Virus record (IMG/VR): IMGVR_UViG_3300020469_002533
Span: 1 to 20,714 of that record
DNA length: 20,714 bases
DNA from: a virus
Strand: one strand, 5' to 3'
This document shows positions 1 through 7,512 of this stretch, piece by piece. The notes under the pieces were generated by a model. The model made no database searches. It was not told the DNA's origin and saw only the letters and a program-made list of their open reading frames with translations. The number at the start of each line of letters is the position of its first letter. Within the stretch, counting starts at the first letter, position 1. The position numbers were made by a program, and so were the translations under genes.

Positions 1-1347
1 AATCGTATGTGGGATGGTAAGATAAGATTATTTTCACAAAAGACCAAAGAGATATACTTTGGATTATTTCCTTACATCAAAGCATTTGCTGAAGAAAGAC
101 AATATCATATTGTTTGTGGTAAAGATGTTGAGATAGATAATAAGGTAGATAAAGATGTTGTCGCAAAATTTTCAAATAGTCTAGGTCAAAAGTTTGAAGC
201 CAGAGATTATCAGATAGACGCCATATATCATAGTCTAAAATACAATAGAGCACTCCTACTGAGTCCTACAGCGTCAGGTAAGTCATTTATCATATACTCA
301 TTAATACGATACTATTCACATCTAATCAAGGATGAGACTAATAATCGAATATTGTTGATTGTACCTACAACTTCATTAGTTGAGCAGATGTATTCTGACT
401 TTCAATCGTATGGTTGGAATGTAAAGAAGAATTGTCATAGATTGTATAGTGGATATTCAAATCAAACAGATAAGAAAGTTCTCATATCAACATGGCAGAG
501 TTTATATAAATTACCAAAAATATATTTTGAACAATTTGGTTGTGTCTTTGGTGATGAAGCACACTTATTTAAATCTAAATCACTCACAGAGATTATGACA
601 AAACTTGAAGATTGTAAATATCGTATTGGTCTTACAGGTACGTTAGATGGTGCTCAGACCCATAAACTAGTATTAGAAGGATTGTTTGGTGCTGTTAACA
701 AAGTTACATCTACAAGAAAACTTATGGATAAAAATCAATTATCAAATCTTACTGTTAGATGTTTAATATTAAAACACACAGTAGAAAATAGTAAAATGGT
801 TACAAGTGGTAAGTATCAAGATGAAATAGATTATCTAGTAAGTAGTAAATCAAGACAAAATTTTATTCGTAATCTAGCACTTAAATTAAAAGGCAATACT
901 TTGGTATTGTTTCAGTTAGTAGAAAAACATGGTAAAAATTTATATGAAATAATAAAAGATAAAGCTGCTGATGAACAAAAAGTTTTTTACATTTTTGGTG
1001 GCGTAGAAGCAGACGAAAGAGAAGCAATAAGAGGTATAGTAGAAAAAGAAAAGAATGCTGTTATTGTTGCAAGTTATGGCACATTTAGTACTGGTGTTAA
1101 TATTAGAAACTTACATAATATTATTTTTGCAAGTCCATCAAAGAGTAGAATAAGAAATTTACAAAGTATAGGTCGTGGCTTAAGATTAGGCGACAATAAG
1201 GTTAATGCCACTTTGTATGATATCGCAGATGATTTAACTTACAAATCAAAAGAAAACTTTACATTAAAACATTTTCAAGAAAGGATAAACATCTATACAG
1301 AGGAAGAGTTTGATTATGAAATTCATAATATCGACTTAAAAGAATAG
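1..1347 (+). CDS. uvsW: UvsW-like superfamily 2 helicase, 5' end cut by window
   Basis: ATP-dependent DNA/RNA-DNA helicase of the T4 UvsW family, which in T4 unwinds R-loops and branched recombination intermediates and helps switch off origin-dependent replication. The reading frame is open to base 1 (codons for N-R precede the first Met at 7), and the visible start NRMWDGKIRLF matches the inside of the UvsW N-terminal domain (T4: GNWDGRIRLL), so the true start lies upstream of the window. Counting from the Met at 7: Walker A PTASGKS with K92, DEAH box at 183-186, and motif VI QSIGRGLR with an arginine at about 390. The rest follows T4 UvsW closely, including ASYGTFSTGVN and a C-terminal dyad-resolving lobe. 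It is the first gene of the replication block and stops just before the Sm-like gene. Confidence 0.95.
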   Translation, partial: NRMWDGKIRLFSQKTKEIYFGLFPYIKAFAEERQYHIVCGKDVEIDNKVDKDVVAKFSNSLGQKFEARDYQIDAIYHSLKYNRALLLSPTASGKSFIIYSLIRYYSHLIKDETNNRILLIVPTTSLVEQMYSDFQSYGWNVKKNCHRLYSGYSNQTDKKVLISTWQSLYKLPKIYFEQFGCVFGDEAHLFKSKSLTEIMTKLEDCKYRIGLTGTLDGAQTHKLVLEGLFGAVNKVTSTRKLMDKNQLSNLTVRCLILKHTVENSKMVTSGKYQDEIDYLVSSKSRQNFIRNLALKLKGNTLVLFQLVEKHGKNLYEIIKDKAADEQKVFYIFGGVEADEREAIRGIVEKEKNAVIVASYGTFSTGVNIRNLHNIIFASPSKSRIRNLQSIGRGLRLGDNKVNATLYDIADDLTYKSKENFTLKHFQERINIYTEEEFDYEIHNIDLKE

Positions 1348-1354
1348 ATAAATA
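1347..1354 (+). promoter_or_regulatory. Possible T4-type late promoter (GATAAATA)
   Basis: GATAAATA matches the T4 late -10 element TATAAATA at 7 of 8 positions. If the T4 rule holds (element at -13 to -6), transcription would start at 1360, exactly the A of the next gene's ATG. It overlaps the uvsW stop codon. The sequence is AT-rich, so chance is possible. Confidence 0.35.
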
Positions 1355-1359
1355 TTAGT

Positions 1360-1809
1360 ATGGATAAATTACAAGAGAAAGCACCAAATGATGTAACAGA
1401 CTATCGAATAGTTAAACTAACTGATGGCAGTACAATTGTTGGTAGCATTACATTAGACAAAGATTTTTTAAGAATACAAAACCCTTTACGATTAGTTACA
1501 GTACCTAGAGTTACAGAGTTCGGAGTTAAGGATGATTCTACTTTATCACCATGGGTGCCATTTAGTGAAGATAAACTATATGTTATTCCAAAAGATAAGA
1601 TTGTAGTTATATCAAGAGCTGCAAAAGAACTAGCAAATTATTATGAAGTTATATTAAGAAAATTGCAAACTACTAAAATTAAAACTACCTATTCAGAACA
1701 TGAGATTAATAAGATAATGGAAATTGCTGAAGAATTAGATAAAAGAGTTAAAGAGCAAGAAGATGATGAGGGTGAATATTATGAAGAAACTAAAGTTACT
1801 TTACATTAG
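1360..1809 (+). CDS. Sm-like (LSm/Hfq-fold) phage protein
   Basis: Predicted RNA-binding protein with an Sm fold, 149 aa. Residues about 17-40 read like an Sm1 motif (KLTDGSTIVGSITLDKDFL: hydrophobic-x-L-x-DG, then G-x-hydrophobic, then D), and a later strand DKIVVISRA after a variable insert resembles Sm2. Residues after about 95 are helical and end in an acidic tail (EQEDDEGEYYEE). LSm/Hfq proteins form rings that bind U- or A-rich RNA; Sm-like proteins have been reported from cyanophage-type marine sequences (from memory). No clear Shine-Dalgarno precedes the ATG, which sits 12 bases after the uvsW stop. Placed between uvsW and the late sigma factor. The fold call rests on motif reading only; the function is inferred. 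Confidence 0.6.
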   Translation: MDKLQEKAPNDVTDYRIVKLTDGSTIVGSITLDKDFLRIQNPLRLVTVPRVTEFGVKDDSTLSPWVPFSEDKLYVIPKDKIVVISRAAKELANYYEVILRKLQTTKIKTTYSEHEINKIMEIAEELDKRVKEQEDDEGEYYEETKVTLH

Positions 1810-1828
1810 CTATAGCTCTATCCTCAGG

Positions 1829-1842
1829 CGACTACATAGTCG
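1829..1842 (+). terminator. Short hairpin after the Sm-like gene
   Basis: CGACT-ACAT-AGTCG forms a perfect 5-bp stem with a 4-nt loop, followed by an AT-rich stretch ending in CATTTTCC rather than a clean U-run. It lies 20 bases after the stop codon and just before the gp55 promoter, so it may be a weak terminator. Confidence 0.35.
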
Positions 1843-1897
1843 ATTATACACATTTTCCTAGAGATGTCAAGCACACCAAAAAAAGTAGTTGAAAGGC

Positions 1898-1926
1898 TTG
1901 CATTTAAGCACAAAATGTAGTATAAT
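1898..1926 (+). promoter_or_regulatory. Sigma70-type promoter of gp55, predicted leaderless
   Basis: TTGCAT (1898-1903), a 17-base spacer, then a perfect TATAAT (1921-1926), preceded by GC as in other promoters of the window. Standard spacing puts +1 at 1933, which is the A of the gp55 ATG, so the mRNA would have no leader and no Shine-Dalgarno. Confidence 0.8.
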
Positions 1927-1932
1927 AAGTTT

Positions 1933-2427
1933 ATGAAAAAAACAAAAGCAAAAGAAAAACCTCATTATGTAGATAATAAAAAGTTTCTTGAAGCGATGGT
2001 AGAGTACAGAGAAAAGTGTCTCAAAGCAGAAGAAAATAACAAAACAAAACCAGATGTAACTAATTATATTGGTGAGTGTTTTTTAAAGATTGCTAATCAT
2101 TTATCTTATAGACCAAATTTTATTAATTATACATTTAGAGACGATATGATATCAGACGGTATAGAAAACTGTTTGCAATACATGAGTAATTTTAATCCAG
2201 ACAAATCAAATAATCCCTTTGCATATTTTACACAAATAATCTATTACGCATTTATAAGAAGAATACAGAAAGAAAAAAAACAAATACAAATTAAATCTAA
2301 ACTGATTGCGAATACAGGTGTTGAAAATATGATGGATCAATTACAAGGAGATGATACACAATATCAAAGTCAATTATTAGACTTTTTACAGAGAAATTTA
2401 AAAGAAGAAGAACCAACTAAAAAATAA
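1933..2427 (+). CDS. 55: gp55-like late-transcription sigma factor
   Basis: T4 gp55 ortholog, the phage sigma factor that directs host RNA polymerase to TATAAATA late promoters and works with the gp45 sliding clamp. 164 aa against about 185 in T4. The N-terminal YVDNKKFLEAMVEYRE matches T4 YVNNKELLQAIIDWK; the central DDMISDGIENCLQYMSNFNP and NPFAYFTQIIYYAFIRRIQK correspond to the sigma region 2-like core (T4 QEMIADGIEASIKGLHNFD and NPHAYITQACFNAFVQRIK). Near the C-terminus, LLDFLQ matches the T4 clamp-binding tail SLDFLYE, followed here by a short charged extension. The gene has its own strong host-type promoter and no Shine-Dalgarno, and ends one base before gp47. TATAAATA elements at 18969 and 19196 are its expected targets. 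Confidence 0.93.
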   Translation: MKKTKAKEKPHYVDNKKFLEAMVEYREKCLKAEENNKTKPDVTNYIGECFLKIANHLSYRPNFINYTFRDDMISDGIENCLQYMSNFNPDKSNNPFAYFTQIIYYAFIRRIQKEKKQIQIKSKLIANTGVENMMDQLQGDDTQYQSQLLDFLQRNLKEEEPTKK

Positions 2428-2428
2428 T

Positions 2429-3514
2429 ATGAAAATAGCATTATTAAACGATACCCACTTTGGGGCTCGTAATGATAGTAGTATATTTGATGAATACTTT
2501 TATAAGTTTTATGATGATATATTCTTTCCTTACTTAAAAAAACATAATATAAAAACACTTATTCATTTAGGTGATATTGTTGATAGAAGAAAGTATATTA
2601 ATTATAGAATTGCTCATAACTTTAGACATAGATTTATGCAAAGATTATGGCAAGAAAAAATTGATACTCACATACTCATAGGTAATCATGATATCTATTA
2701 TCGTAATACGAATAAAGTAAACGCTGTTCAAGAGTTATGTACAGCGCCTGATGGTGTAAACGAACCATTTATTTACGAAGAGCCTAAAGTTGTAGAGTTT
2801 GATGGTTTAAATATTTTAATGATGCCTTGGATCAATCCAGAAAACGAAGCACAATGTTTAGAAATGTTAAACAAAGCAAATGCTGAAATCTGTATGGGTC
2901 ATTTTGATTTAAATGGATTTAGAATGATGGATCACATGGTACAGACACACGGTTACGATAAGTCTATTGTATCAAGATTTGAAAAAACTTATAGTGGACA
3001 TTTTCATCATAAAAATGGTGATGGTCAAGTATTGTATCTAGGCAGTCAATATGAAATGACTTGGTCTGATTATAATAACGAAAAGGGGTTTCACATATTT
3101 GATACTGAAACTAGAGAAATAGAGTTTATTAAAAATCCACATACTATATTTAAAAAACTAATCTATGATGATACTGAAACCAATTATGATAAGTTTGATA
3201 TTACAGAATACAATCAAAAATTTATTAAGTTAGTTGTTGTTAATAAAAAAGATAATCAAATGTTTGATAGATTACTTGATAGACTATACAATAAAATAAG
3301 TGTACACGAATTAAAAATACTAGAAGATTATTCTGACCTTAATCATACCAATGTAAGTGATGATGTGGTAGAAGGATCTGAAGATACAATTACGCTAGTT
3401 AATAGTTATGTAGATCAATTGCCAGTTGATTTAGATAAAGATAAATTAAAAATAATGATTAAAGAAATGTTTATTGAGGCACAAGATAGTGATGTAAAAG
3501 ATGATAATATTTAA
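2429..3514 (+). CDS. 47: gp47-like Mre11-type recombination nuclease subunit
   Basis: Calcineurin-like phosphoesterase subunit of the gp46/gp47 (Rad50/Mre11) complex, which resects DNA ends for recombination-dependent replication and host DNA breakdown. 361 aa, close to T4 gp47. Metal-binding motifs appear in order: D8-T-H10, G48-D49-IVDRR, G85-N-H-D88, G157-H-F, and G190-H-F-H193. The C-terminal third is the capping/Rad50-binding part and ends in an acidic stretch. The start follows the gp55 stop by one base, with no strong Shine-Dalgarno. The 3' end overlaps gp46 by 14 bases, implying translational coupling of the two subunits. Confidence 0.95.
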   Translation: MKIALLNDTHFGARNDSSIFDEYFYKFYDDIFFPYLKKHNIKTLIHLGDIVDRRKYINYRIAHNFRHRFMQRLWQEKIDTHILIGNHDIYYRNTNKVNAVQELCTAPDGVNEPFIYEEPKVVEFDGLNILMMPWINPENEAQCLEMLNKANAEICMGHFDLNGFRMMDHMVQTHGYDKSIVSRFEKTYSGHFHHKNGDGQVLYLGSQYEMTWSDYNNEKGFHIFDTETREIEFIKNPHTIFKKLIYDDTETNYDKFDITEYNQKFIKLVVVNKKDNQMFDRLLDRLYNKISVHELKILEDYSDLNHTNVSDDVVEGSEDTITLVNSYVDQLPVDLDKDKLKIMIKEMFIEAQDSDVKDDNI

Positions 3515-5216
3515 AAAAGTAAAATACAAAAACTTTTTAAGCACAGGTCAACAATTTATAGAAGTAGATTTGGACAAGTCAAATGCTACATTAGTTGTAG
3601 GCGAAAATGGTGCTGGTAAATCTACTATGTTAGATGCTTTATGTTTTGGTTTGTTTCAAAGAGCATTTAGAAACATAAAGAAAGACCAGTTAATTAATTC
3701 TATTAATGAAAAAGAATGTATTGTTGAAGTAGAGTTTAAAGTAGGTCAAAAAGATTATAAGATTATAAGAGGTATCAAACCCAATATATTTGAGATATGG
3801 TGCGATGGTGATATGTTAAATCAAGACGCAGCTCAAAGAGATTATCAAAAACATCTAGAACAACAAATACTCAAATTAAATTTTAGATCATTTACACAAG
3901 TTGTTATCTTAGGTAATGCTTCGTTTGTACCATTTATGCAATTACGAGCAAGACATAGACGCCAAGTTGTAGAAGAAATATTAGATATCGAAATCTTTTC
4001 TAAAATGAATATCATGTTTAGAGAAAAACAAAAAAGTCAAGATGAATTAATTAAACAAACAGATTTTAACTATCAGTTGGTTGACAATAAAATTGATGAT
4101 AAGAAAAAATACATTGATGATATTGATAATCGTAGTCAAGAATTGGTAGAATCAAAAAGAGCAGAATTGGATAAAAGTATAACTGATATATCAAACTATT
4201 CTCTAGATATAAAGAAAGTTAAAACAGATATTGCTGAATTACAAAAACAAGTAATAGATCAATCAAAGATAAATGGTAAACATAAAAAACTTCATAACAT
4301 GGAAGCAAAGTTAGAGAATACTTGTAATAAACATAAGAAAGATTTAAGTTTTTTTCAATCACATAATGATTGTCCTACCTGTCAACAAGCAATTGATGAA
4401 GTATTTAAATCTACAATGATTGATAAGAAAAAAGACAAAGTATCTGAATTAAATTCAGCATTAGAGCAGATAGACAAAGAAATCAAAACTACTGAAATGA
4501 GACTAGATACGATCAATAAAACTATGATAACAATTAGAGAAAAAGAATTGTTGATAAATCGCTACGAGACATCTATTGAAGAAATTAATAAACAAAGAAT
4601 CAAATTAGCTGAAGAAATAGAAGAACTACGAGACGAGAAAGTATCTTCAGCTGAACAAACAGGTGAATTGAATCAATTACAAGAAAGACTAACTGAATTA
4701 GGAAAAGATAAATTATCTCAAAAAGATGAAAAGATTTATATAGATACTGCTAGACACCTTATGCAAGATACAGGTATCAAAACTAAAATTATTAAACAGT
4801 ATCTACCAATAATGAATCAATTAATTAATAAGAATCTAGCAGATATGGATTTCTTTGTTAATTTTAGTCTAGATGAAGAATTTAACGAGACAATAAAATC
4901 TAGACATAGAGATGAATTTAATTATCACTCTTTTAGTGAAGGTGAAAAATTAAGAATAGACTTAGCAATACTATTCACATGGCGAGAAATTGCTAAACTT
5001 AAAAATAGTACAAATACAAATCTATTAATATTAGATGAAATATTTGATAGTTCACTAGACAGCTCAGGCACAGACGAGTTTATGAGAATACTACATACCA
5101 CTATGGAAAAAGAAAATGTATTTGTTATATCTCATAAAGGCGATACTCTTATAGATAAGTTCCCAAGAGTAATGAAGTTTGAGAAATATAAAAACTTTAC
5201 AAGGATGGCAGAATAA
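3501..5216 (+). CDS. 46: gp46-like Rad50-type SMC ATPase subunit
   Basis: ATPase partner of gp47. 571 aa, near the T4 length (560). Walker A GENGAGKST at 34-42, first coiled coil about 170-285, zinc-hook CPTC at 291-294 (the dimerising cysteine pair), second coiled coil to about 410, ABC signature SFSEGEK at 477-483, and Walker B LLILDE with D512/E513, followed by the D-loop IFDSSLD. It begins inside the end of gp47 and its stop TAA shares an A with the ATG of the next gene (TAATG). The last residues RMAE and the next protein's first residues MAEK come from a near-repeat of ATGGCAGA, suggesting a small local duplication at the junction. Confidence 0.95.
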   Translation: MIIFKKVKYKNFLSTGQQFIEVDLDKSNATLVVGENGAGKSTMLDALCFGLFQRAFRNIKKDQLINSINEKECIVEVEFKVGQKDYKIIRGIKPNIFEIWCDGDMLNQDAAQRDYQKHLEQQILKLNFRSFTQVVILGNASFVPFMQLRARHRRQVVEEILDIEIFSKMNIMFREKQKSQDELIKQTDFNYQLVDNKIDDKKKYIDDIDNRSQELVESKRAELDKSITDISNYSLDIKKVKTDIAELQKQVIDQSKINGKHKKLHNMEAKLENTCNKHKKDLSFFQSHNDCPTCQQAIDEVFKSTMIDKKKDKVSELNSALEQIDKEIKTTEMRLDTINKTMITIREKELLINRYETSIEEINKQRIKLAEEIEELRDEKVSSAEQTGELNQLQERLTELGKDKLSQKDEKIYIDTARHLMQDTGIKTKIIKQYLPIMNQLINKNLADMDFFVNFSLDEEFNETIKSRHRDEFNYHSFSEGEKLRIDLAILFTWREIAKLKNSTNTNLLILDEIFDSSLDSSGTDEFMRILHTTMEKENVFVISHKGDTLIDKFPRVMKFEKYKNFTRMAE

Positions 5217-5953
5217 TGGCAGAGAAACTAACCCCAGCAAAAATAGAAGAAGCAGCAAAACACTATCAAAATATTAGTAGTGGTAAGACACCTATTATAG
5301 AAAAAGACAAGGGTCTTTTAAAAGAAACAACTGTAAAAGACTTACACGAACATTTAAAGAAGAAAGATCCAACAACTTATCCTCTAATACCACCTACTGA
5401 TCCTAGACTATTAATGAAGATTGCACCTTTCACAGATGATATGCTAAAAGAATTTAAGATACAAGATAGAAAAGAATTATCTAAAAAGATGTACGATAGT
5501 ATGACTAAATATGGCGGCATAGGTTTATCAGCAAATCAAGTAGGTTTGCCATTTCGTATGTTTGTTATGGGCGGACACCCACAGATAGAAGATGGTAAAG
5601 TAAGAAACTGTTTTAATCCAATCGTAAAAGATTTAAGTGAAGAAACAATACTTATGAAAGAAGGCTGTTTATCTTTTCCTTTTTTATTCTTATCTATTAA
5701 AAGACCTAAATGGGTGAATATACAATATACTGATGAGACTGGTGAAACAGTTGACGAATATTTACACGGTATGTCAGCAAGAATATTTCAACATGAAAAT
5801 GAACACATGAACGGATATATTTTTACAGACTTAGTAAGTAAACTGAAACTAGATAGAGGTAAAAAGACACAAGCAAAATTAATTAAAGAAACAATTAGAC
5901 GACAACAACAAAGATTGAGAAATGAAGTTACAAGTAAAAATGTCGAAATCTAA
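5216..5953 (+). CDS. def: Peptide deformylase with N-terminal extension
   Basis: Metallo-enzyme removing the N-formyl group from new proteins. All three deformylase motifs are present: GIGLSANQVG at 101-110, EGCLS at 149-153 (metal-ligand Cys151), and QHENEHMNG with H193-E194-x-x-H197. 245 aa is longer than the 150-170 aa of minimal marine-phage deformylases; the extra length is mostly about the first 60 residues, charged and lysine-rich, ahead of the usual DPRLLMKIAPF start. Deformylases are common auxiliary genes of cyanophages and pelagiphages, thought to keep infected-cell protein maturation going (in cyanobacteria, D1). The ATG overlaps the gp46 stop, so it is probably co-translated. The extension could be an extra domain or an early start choice; the next in-frame Met is far inside (LLMKIAPF). 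Confidence 0.93.
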   Translation: MAEKLTPAKIEEAAKHYQNISSGKTPIIEKDKGLLKETTVKDLHEHLKKKDPTTYPLIPPTDPRLLMKIAPFTDDMLKEFKIQDRKELSKKMYDSMTKYGGIGLSANQVGLPFRMFVMGGHPQIEDGKVRNCFNPIVKDLSEETILMKEGCLSFPFLFLSIKRPKWVNIQYTDETGETVDEYLHGMSARIFQHENEHMNGYIFTDLVSKLKLDRGKKTQAKLIKETIRRQQQRLRNEVTSKNVEI

Positions 5954-6236
5954 GGGGTACTATCATACTAGACGAGCTCTACAACTGTCTGTAGCCGCGG
6001 CTATGAGATTGTTTTTCCTTCTAAAAATCAAAATTAGTAGAGATTTCGTTGAAAGTGTAATAGATGTAGGAAGTGGTTTCTTTTTATCTATCATAATACA
6101 ACTGACAGTATTTCCTTTGTTTGATCTACATCCAACTATATTTGAAAACTTTTATATCGCATTAATATTTACAGTTGTTTCAATGACACGATCAACATTG
6201 TGGCGAAGATATTTTAGAAAGAGAAAGTATGCATAA
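5940..6236 (+). CDS. Small conserved phage membrane protein
   Basis: 98 aa from ATG 5940 (an in-frame ATG at 5922 would add six residues and lengthen the overlap with deformylase; neither has a good Shine-Dalgarno). Two hydrophobic segments are visible: SGFFLSIIIQLTVFPLF and FENFYIALIFTVVSMT, with basic N- and C-termini (YYHTRRALQ; RRYFRKRKYA), so a two-pass inner-membrane protein with both ends in the cytoplasm is likely. The pattern of a hydrophobic turn at FPLF..HPT followed by FTVVSM.RS...RR is one I associate with small membrane proteins found in many phage genomes; no function is known to me. Overlaps the next gene by 8 bases. Confidence 0.6.
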   Translation: MSKSKGYYHTRRALQLSVAAAMRLFFLLKIKISRDFVESVIDVGSGFFLSIIIQLTVFPLFDLHPTIFENFYIALIFTVVSMTRSTLWRRYFRKRKYA

Positions 6237-6801
6237 ACCAGCAATTATTATAGCATTAAAAGAAGAAGCAGTAGGTGTTGAACACCATAACATTTATATA
6301 AGTGGTGTTGGTAAAGTAAACGCTGCGATAGCTACAATGAAAGCAATACATGATGGCGCCAATCATATTATAAATTACGGAACAGCAGGTTTAGTTAATG
6401 ACTTGCCTGGTATAGTTGAACCTAATTATATTGATAGAGGTTTAGTCGAAGTCTCAGGATTTGTTGATAGAGATATGGACGCTACACCTATGGGGTTTAA
6501 ATTAGGACAAACACCTTACGAAGAAGAAGTACTTTTAGGTACAGAGGAATTAGTATGTGGTACTGGTGATACCTTTGCTACTAAGAAACCTGATATCAAG
6601 TGTGATATAGTTGATATGGAAGGATATGCGATTGCTAAAATATGTTATAATCTTCCAATGTTGTTTACTTGTTGGAAATATATATCAGATAATGTAGATG
6701 AAAATTCACCTGATGATTTTATGAAGAATGTATCAAAAGGTAATAAAGAGTTTAATAACAAACTAAAGGAAACTATAGAGTTTTATGAAAACCAATATTA
6801 A
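6229..6801 (+). CDS. MTA/SAH nucleosidase-like phosphorylase-superfamily enzyme
   Basis: Nucleoside phosphorylase superfamily (PNP/UDP type). Seen: an N-terminal IIIALKEEAVGV resembling the MTA/SAH nucleosidase start with its catalytic Glu, GVGKVNAA (phosphate/ribose loop), INYGTAG, VDMEGYAIAK with E131 (ribose 2'-OH ligand position) and KYISDNVDE with D154 (base-protonating Asp position). 190 aa is shorter than the usual 230, with reduced loops. It probably cleaves the N-glycosidic bond of a nucleoside; 5'-methylthioadenosine or S-adenosylhomocysteine are the likeliest substrates, which would recycle the by-product of the methyltransferase at 11213, but substrate is inference. Starts inside the membrane-protein gene and overlaps the next gene by 17 bases. 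Confidence 0.7.
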   Translation: MHKPAIIIALKEEAVGVEHHNIYISGVGKVNAAIATMKAIHDGANHIINYGTAGLVNDLPGIVEPNYIDRGLVEVSGFVDRDMDATPMGFKLGQTPYEEEVLLGTEELVCGTGDTFATKKPDIKCDIVDMEGYAIAKICYNLPMLFTCWKYISDNVDENSPDDFMKNVSKGNKEFNNKLKETIEFYENQY

Positions 6802-7279
6802 AGACAGAGTTAATAATTTTTTTAAATGGGTCAAAGGTACAGAGTTAGTTGAACTAACCGATATAGATGTATCAGAAGATCCTGTAAGACCAGAATTAGA
6901 TTTAGATTGGCGTTTATTTGCCGAAAGAAAAATATATGGTTTAAGATATGAAGATAATATTGAAGCAATTGTTTGTGTTGCATATACTAATGAAGTTCCT
7001 ACTACGGTTAAAGAGTTAGATTTTATGAGCCAAGTTGCTTGTCAAGATAATCAATCTGGTAAGATTGCTATTGCATATACAGTATGGTCTAGAAAAAGAG
7101 GTGCAGGTAGAGAAATCATTAATAAACTATTAGAGTTTGTAAAAGAAGAAAGACTTGAAACAAAAAGATTACTAACACTCTCACCACTAACACCTATGGC
7201 TACACACTTTCATATTAATAATGGGGCAAAGTTAATTAGTATAAATTCAGAAACACAAAACTTTGAATATAAGTGGTGA
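6785..7279 (+). CDS. GNAT-family N-acetyltransferase-like protein
   Basis: 164 aa. The central block AIAYTVWSRKRGAGREIINK (from about residue 95) has the GNAT acetyl-CoA motif A pattern R-x-x-G-x-G/A followed by a helix, and the C-terminal LSPLTPMATHFHINNGAKLI resembles motif B, where a helix precedes the usual YxxxGF strand. The first about 40 residues are specific to this protein (EDPVRPELDLDWRLFAERKIYGL). Substrate unknown. It lies in a chain of overlapping small genes; its TGA overlaps the GTG start of the next gene. A distant resemblance to the N-terminal part of the protein at 7513 is possible. Confidence 0.6.
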   Translation: MKTNIKDRVNNFFKWVKGTELVELTDIDVSEDPVRPELDLDWRLFAERKIYGLRYEDNIEAIVCVAYTNEVPTTVKELDFMSQVACQDNQSGKIAIAYTVWSRKRGAGREIINKLLEFVKEERLETKRLLTLSPLTPMATHFHINNGAKLISINSETQNFEYKW

Positions 7280-7509
7280 TTGATTTAAAAGAATATGAAG
7301 AATTAAAAGAGTATTATGACTTTCAAAGAAAGAAAGAATACAATAGAGAACAATTACAGGATGCTATATTAGAAGTAGAAAAGAGAACTGGTATATCTGC
7401 TTTATCTTTTGATGAGATATGGAGTAGATTAGACGAGAAAGACTATCAAGAAGCGCCTAACAACTGGGTACCGAGAGATCCTAAATGGCGAATACATGAG
7501 AAGGAGTAA
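7273..7509 (+). CDS. Small protein of unknown function
   Basis: 78 aa, starting with one of two successive GTG codons (7273 or 7276); the second gives a GTGA overlap with the upstream stop. The protein is strongly charged and mostly helical in appearance (KEYEELKEYYDFQRKKEY, then a second helix up to TGIS), ending in a Trp-rich tail (NNWVPRDPKWRIHEKE). No family recognised. Its coding reality rests on tight packing between neighbours and amino-acid composition consistent with them. Confidence 0.55.
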   Translation: MVIDLKEYEELKEYYDFQRKKEYNREQLQDAILEVEKRTGISALSFDEIWSRLDEKDYQEAPNNWVPRDPKWRIHEKE

Positions 7510-7512
7510 AAA

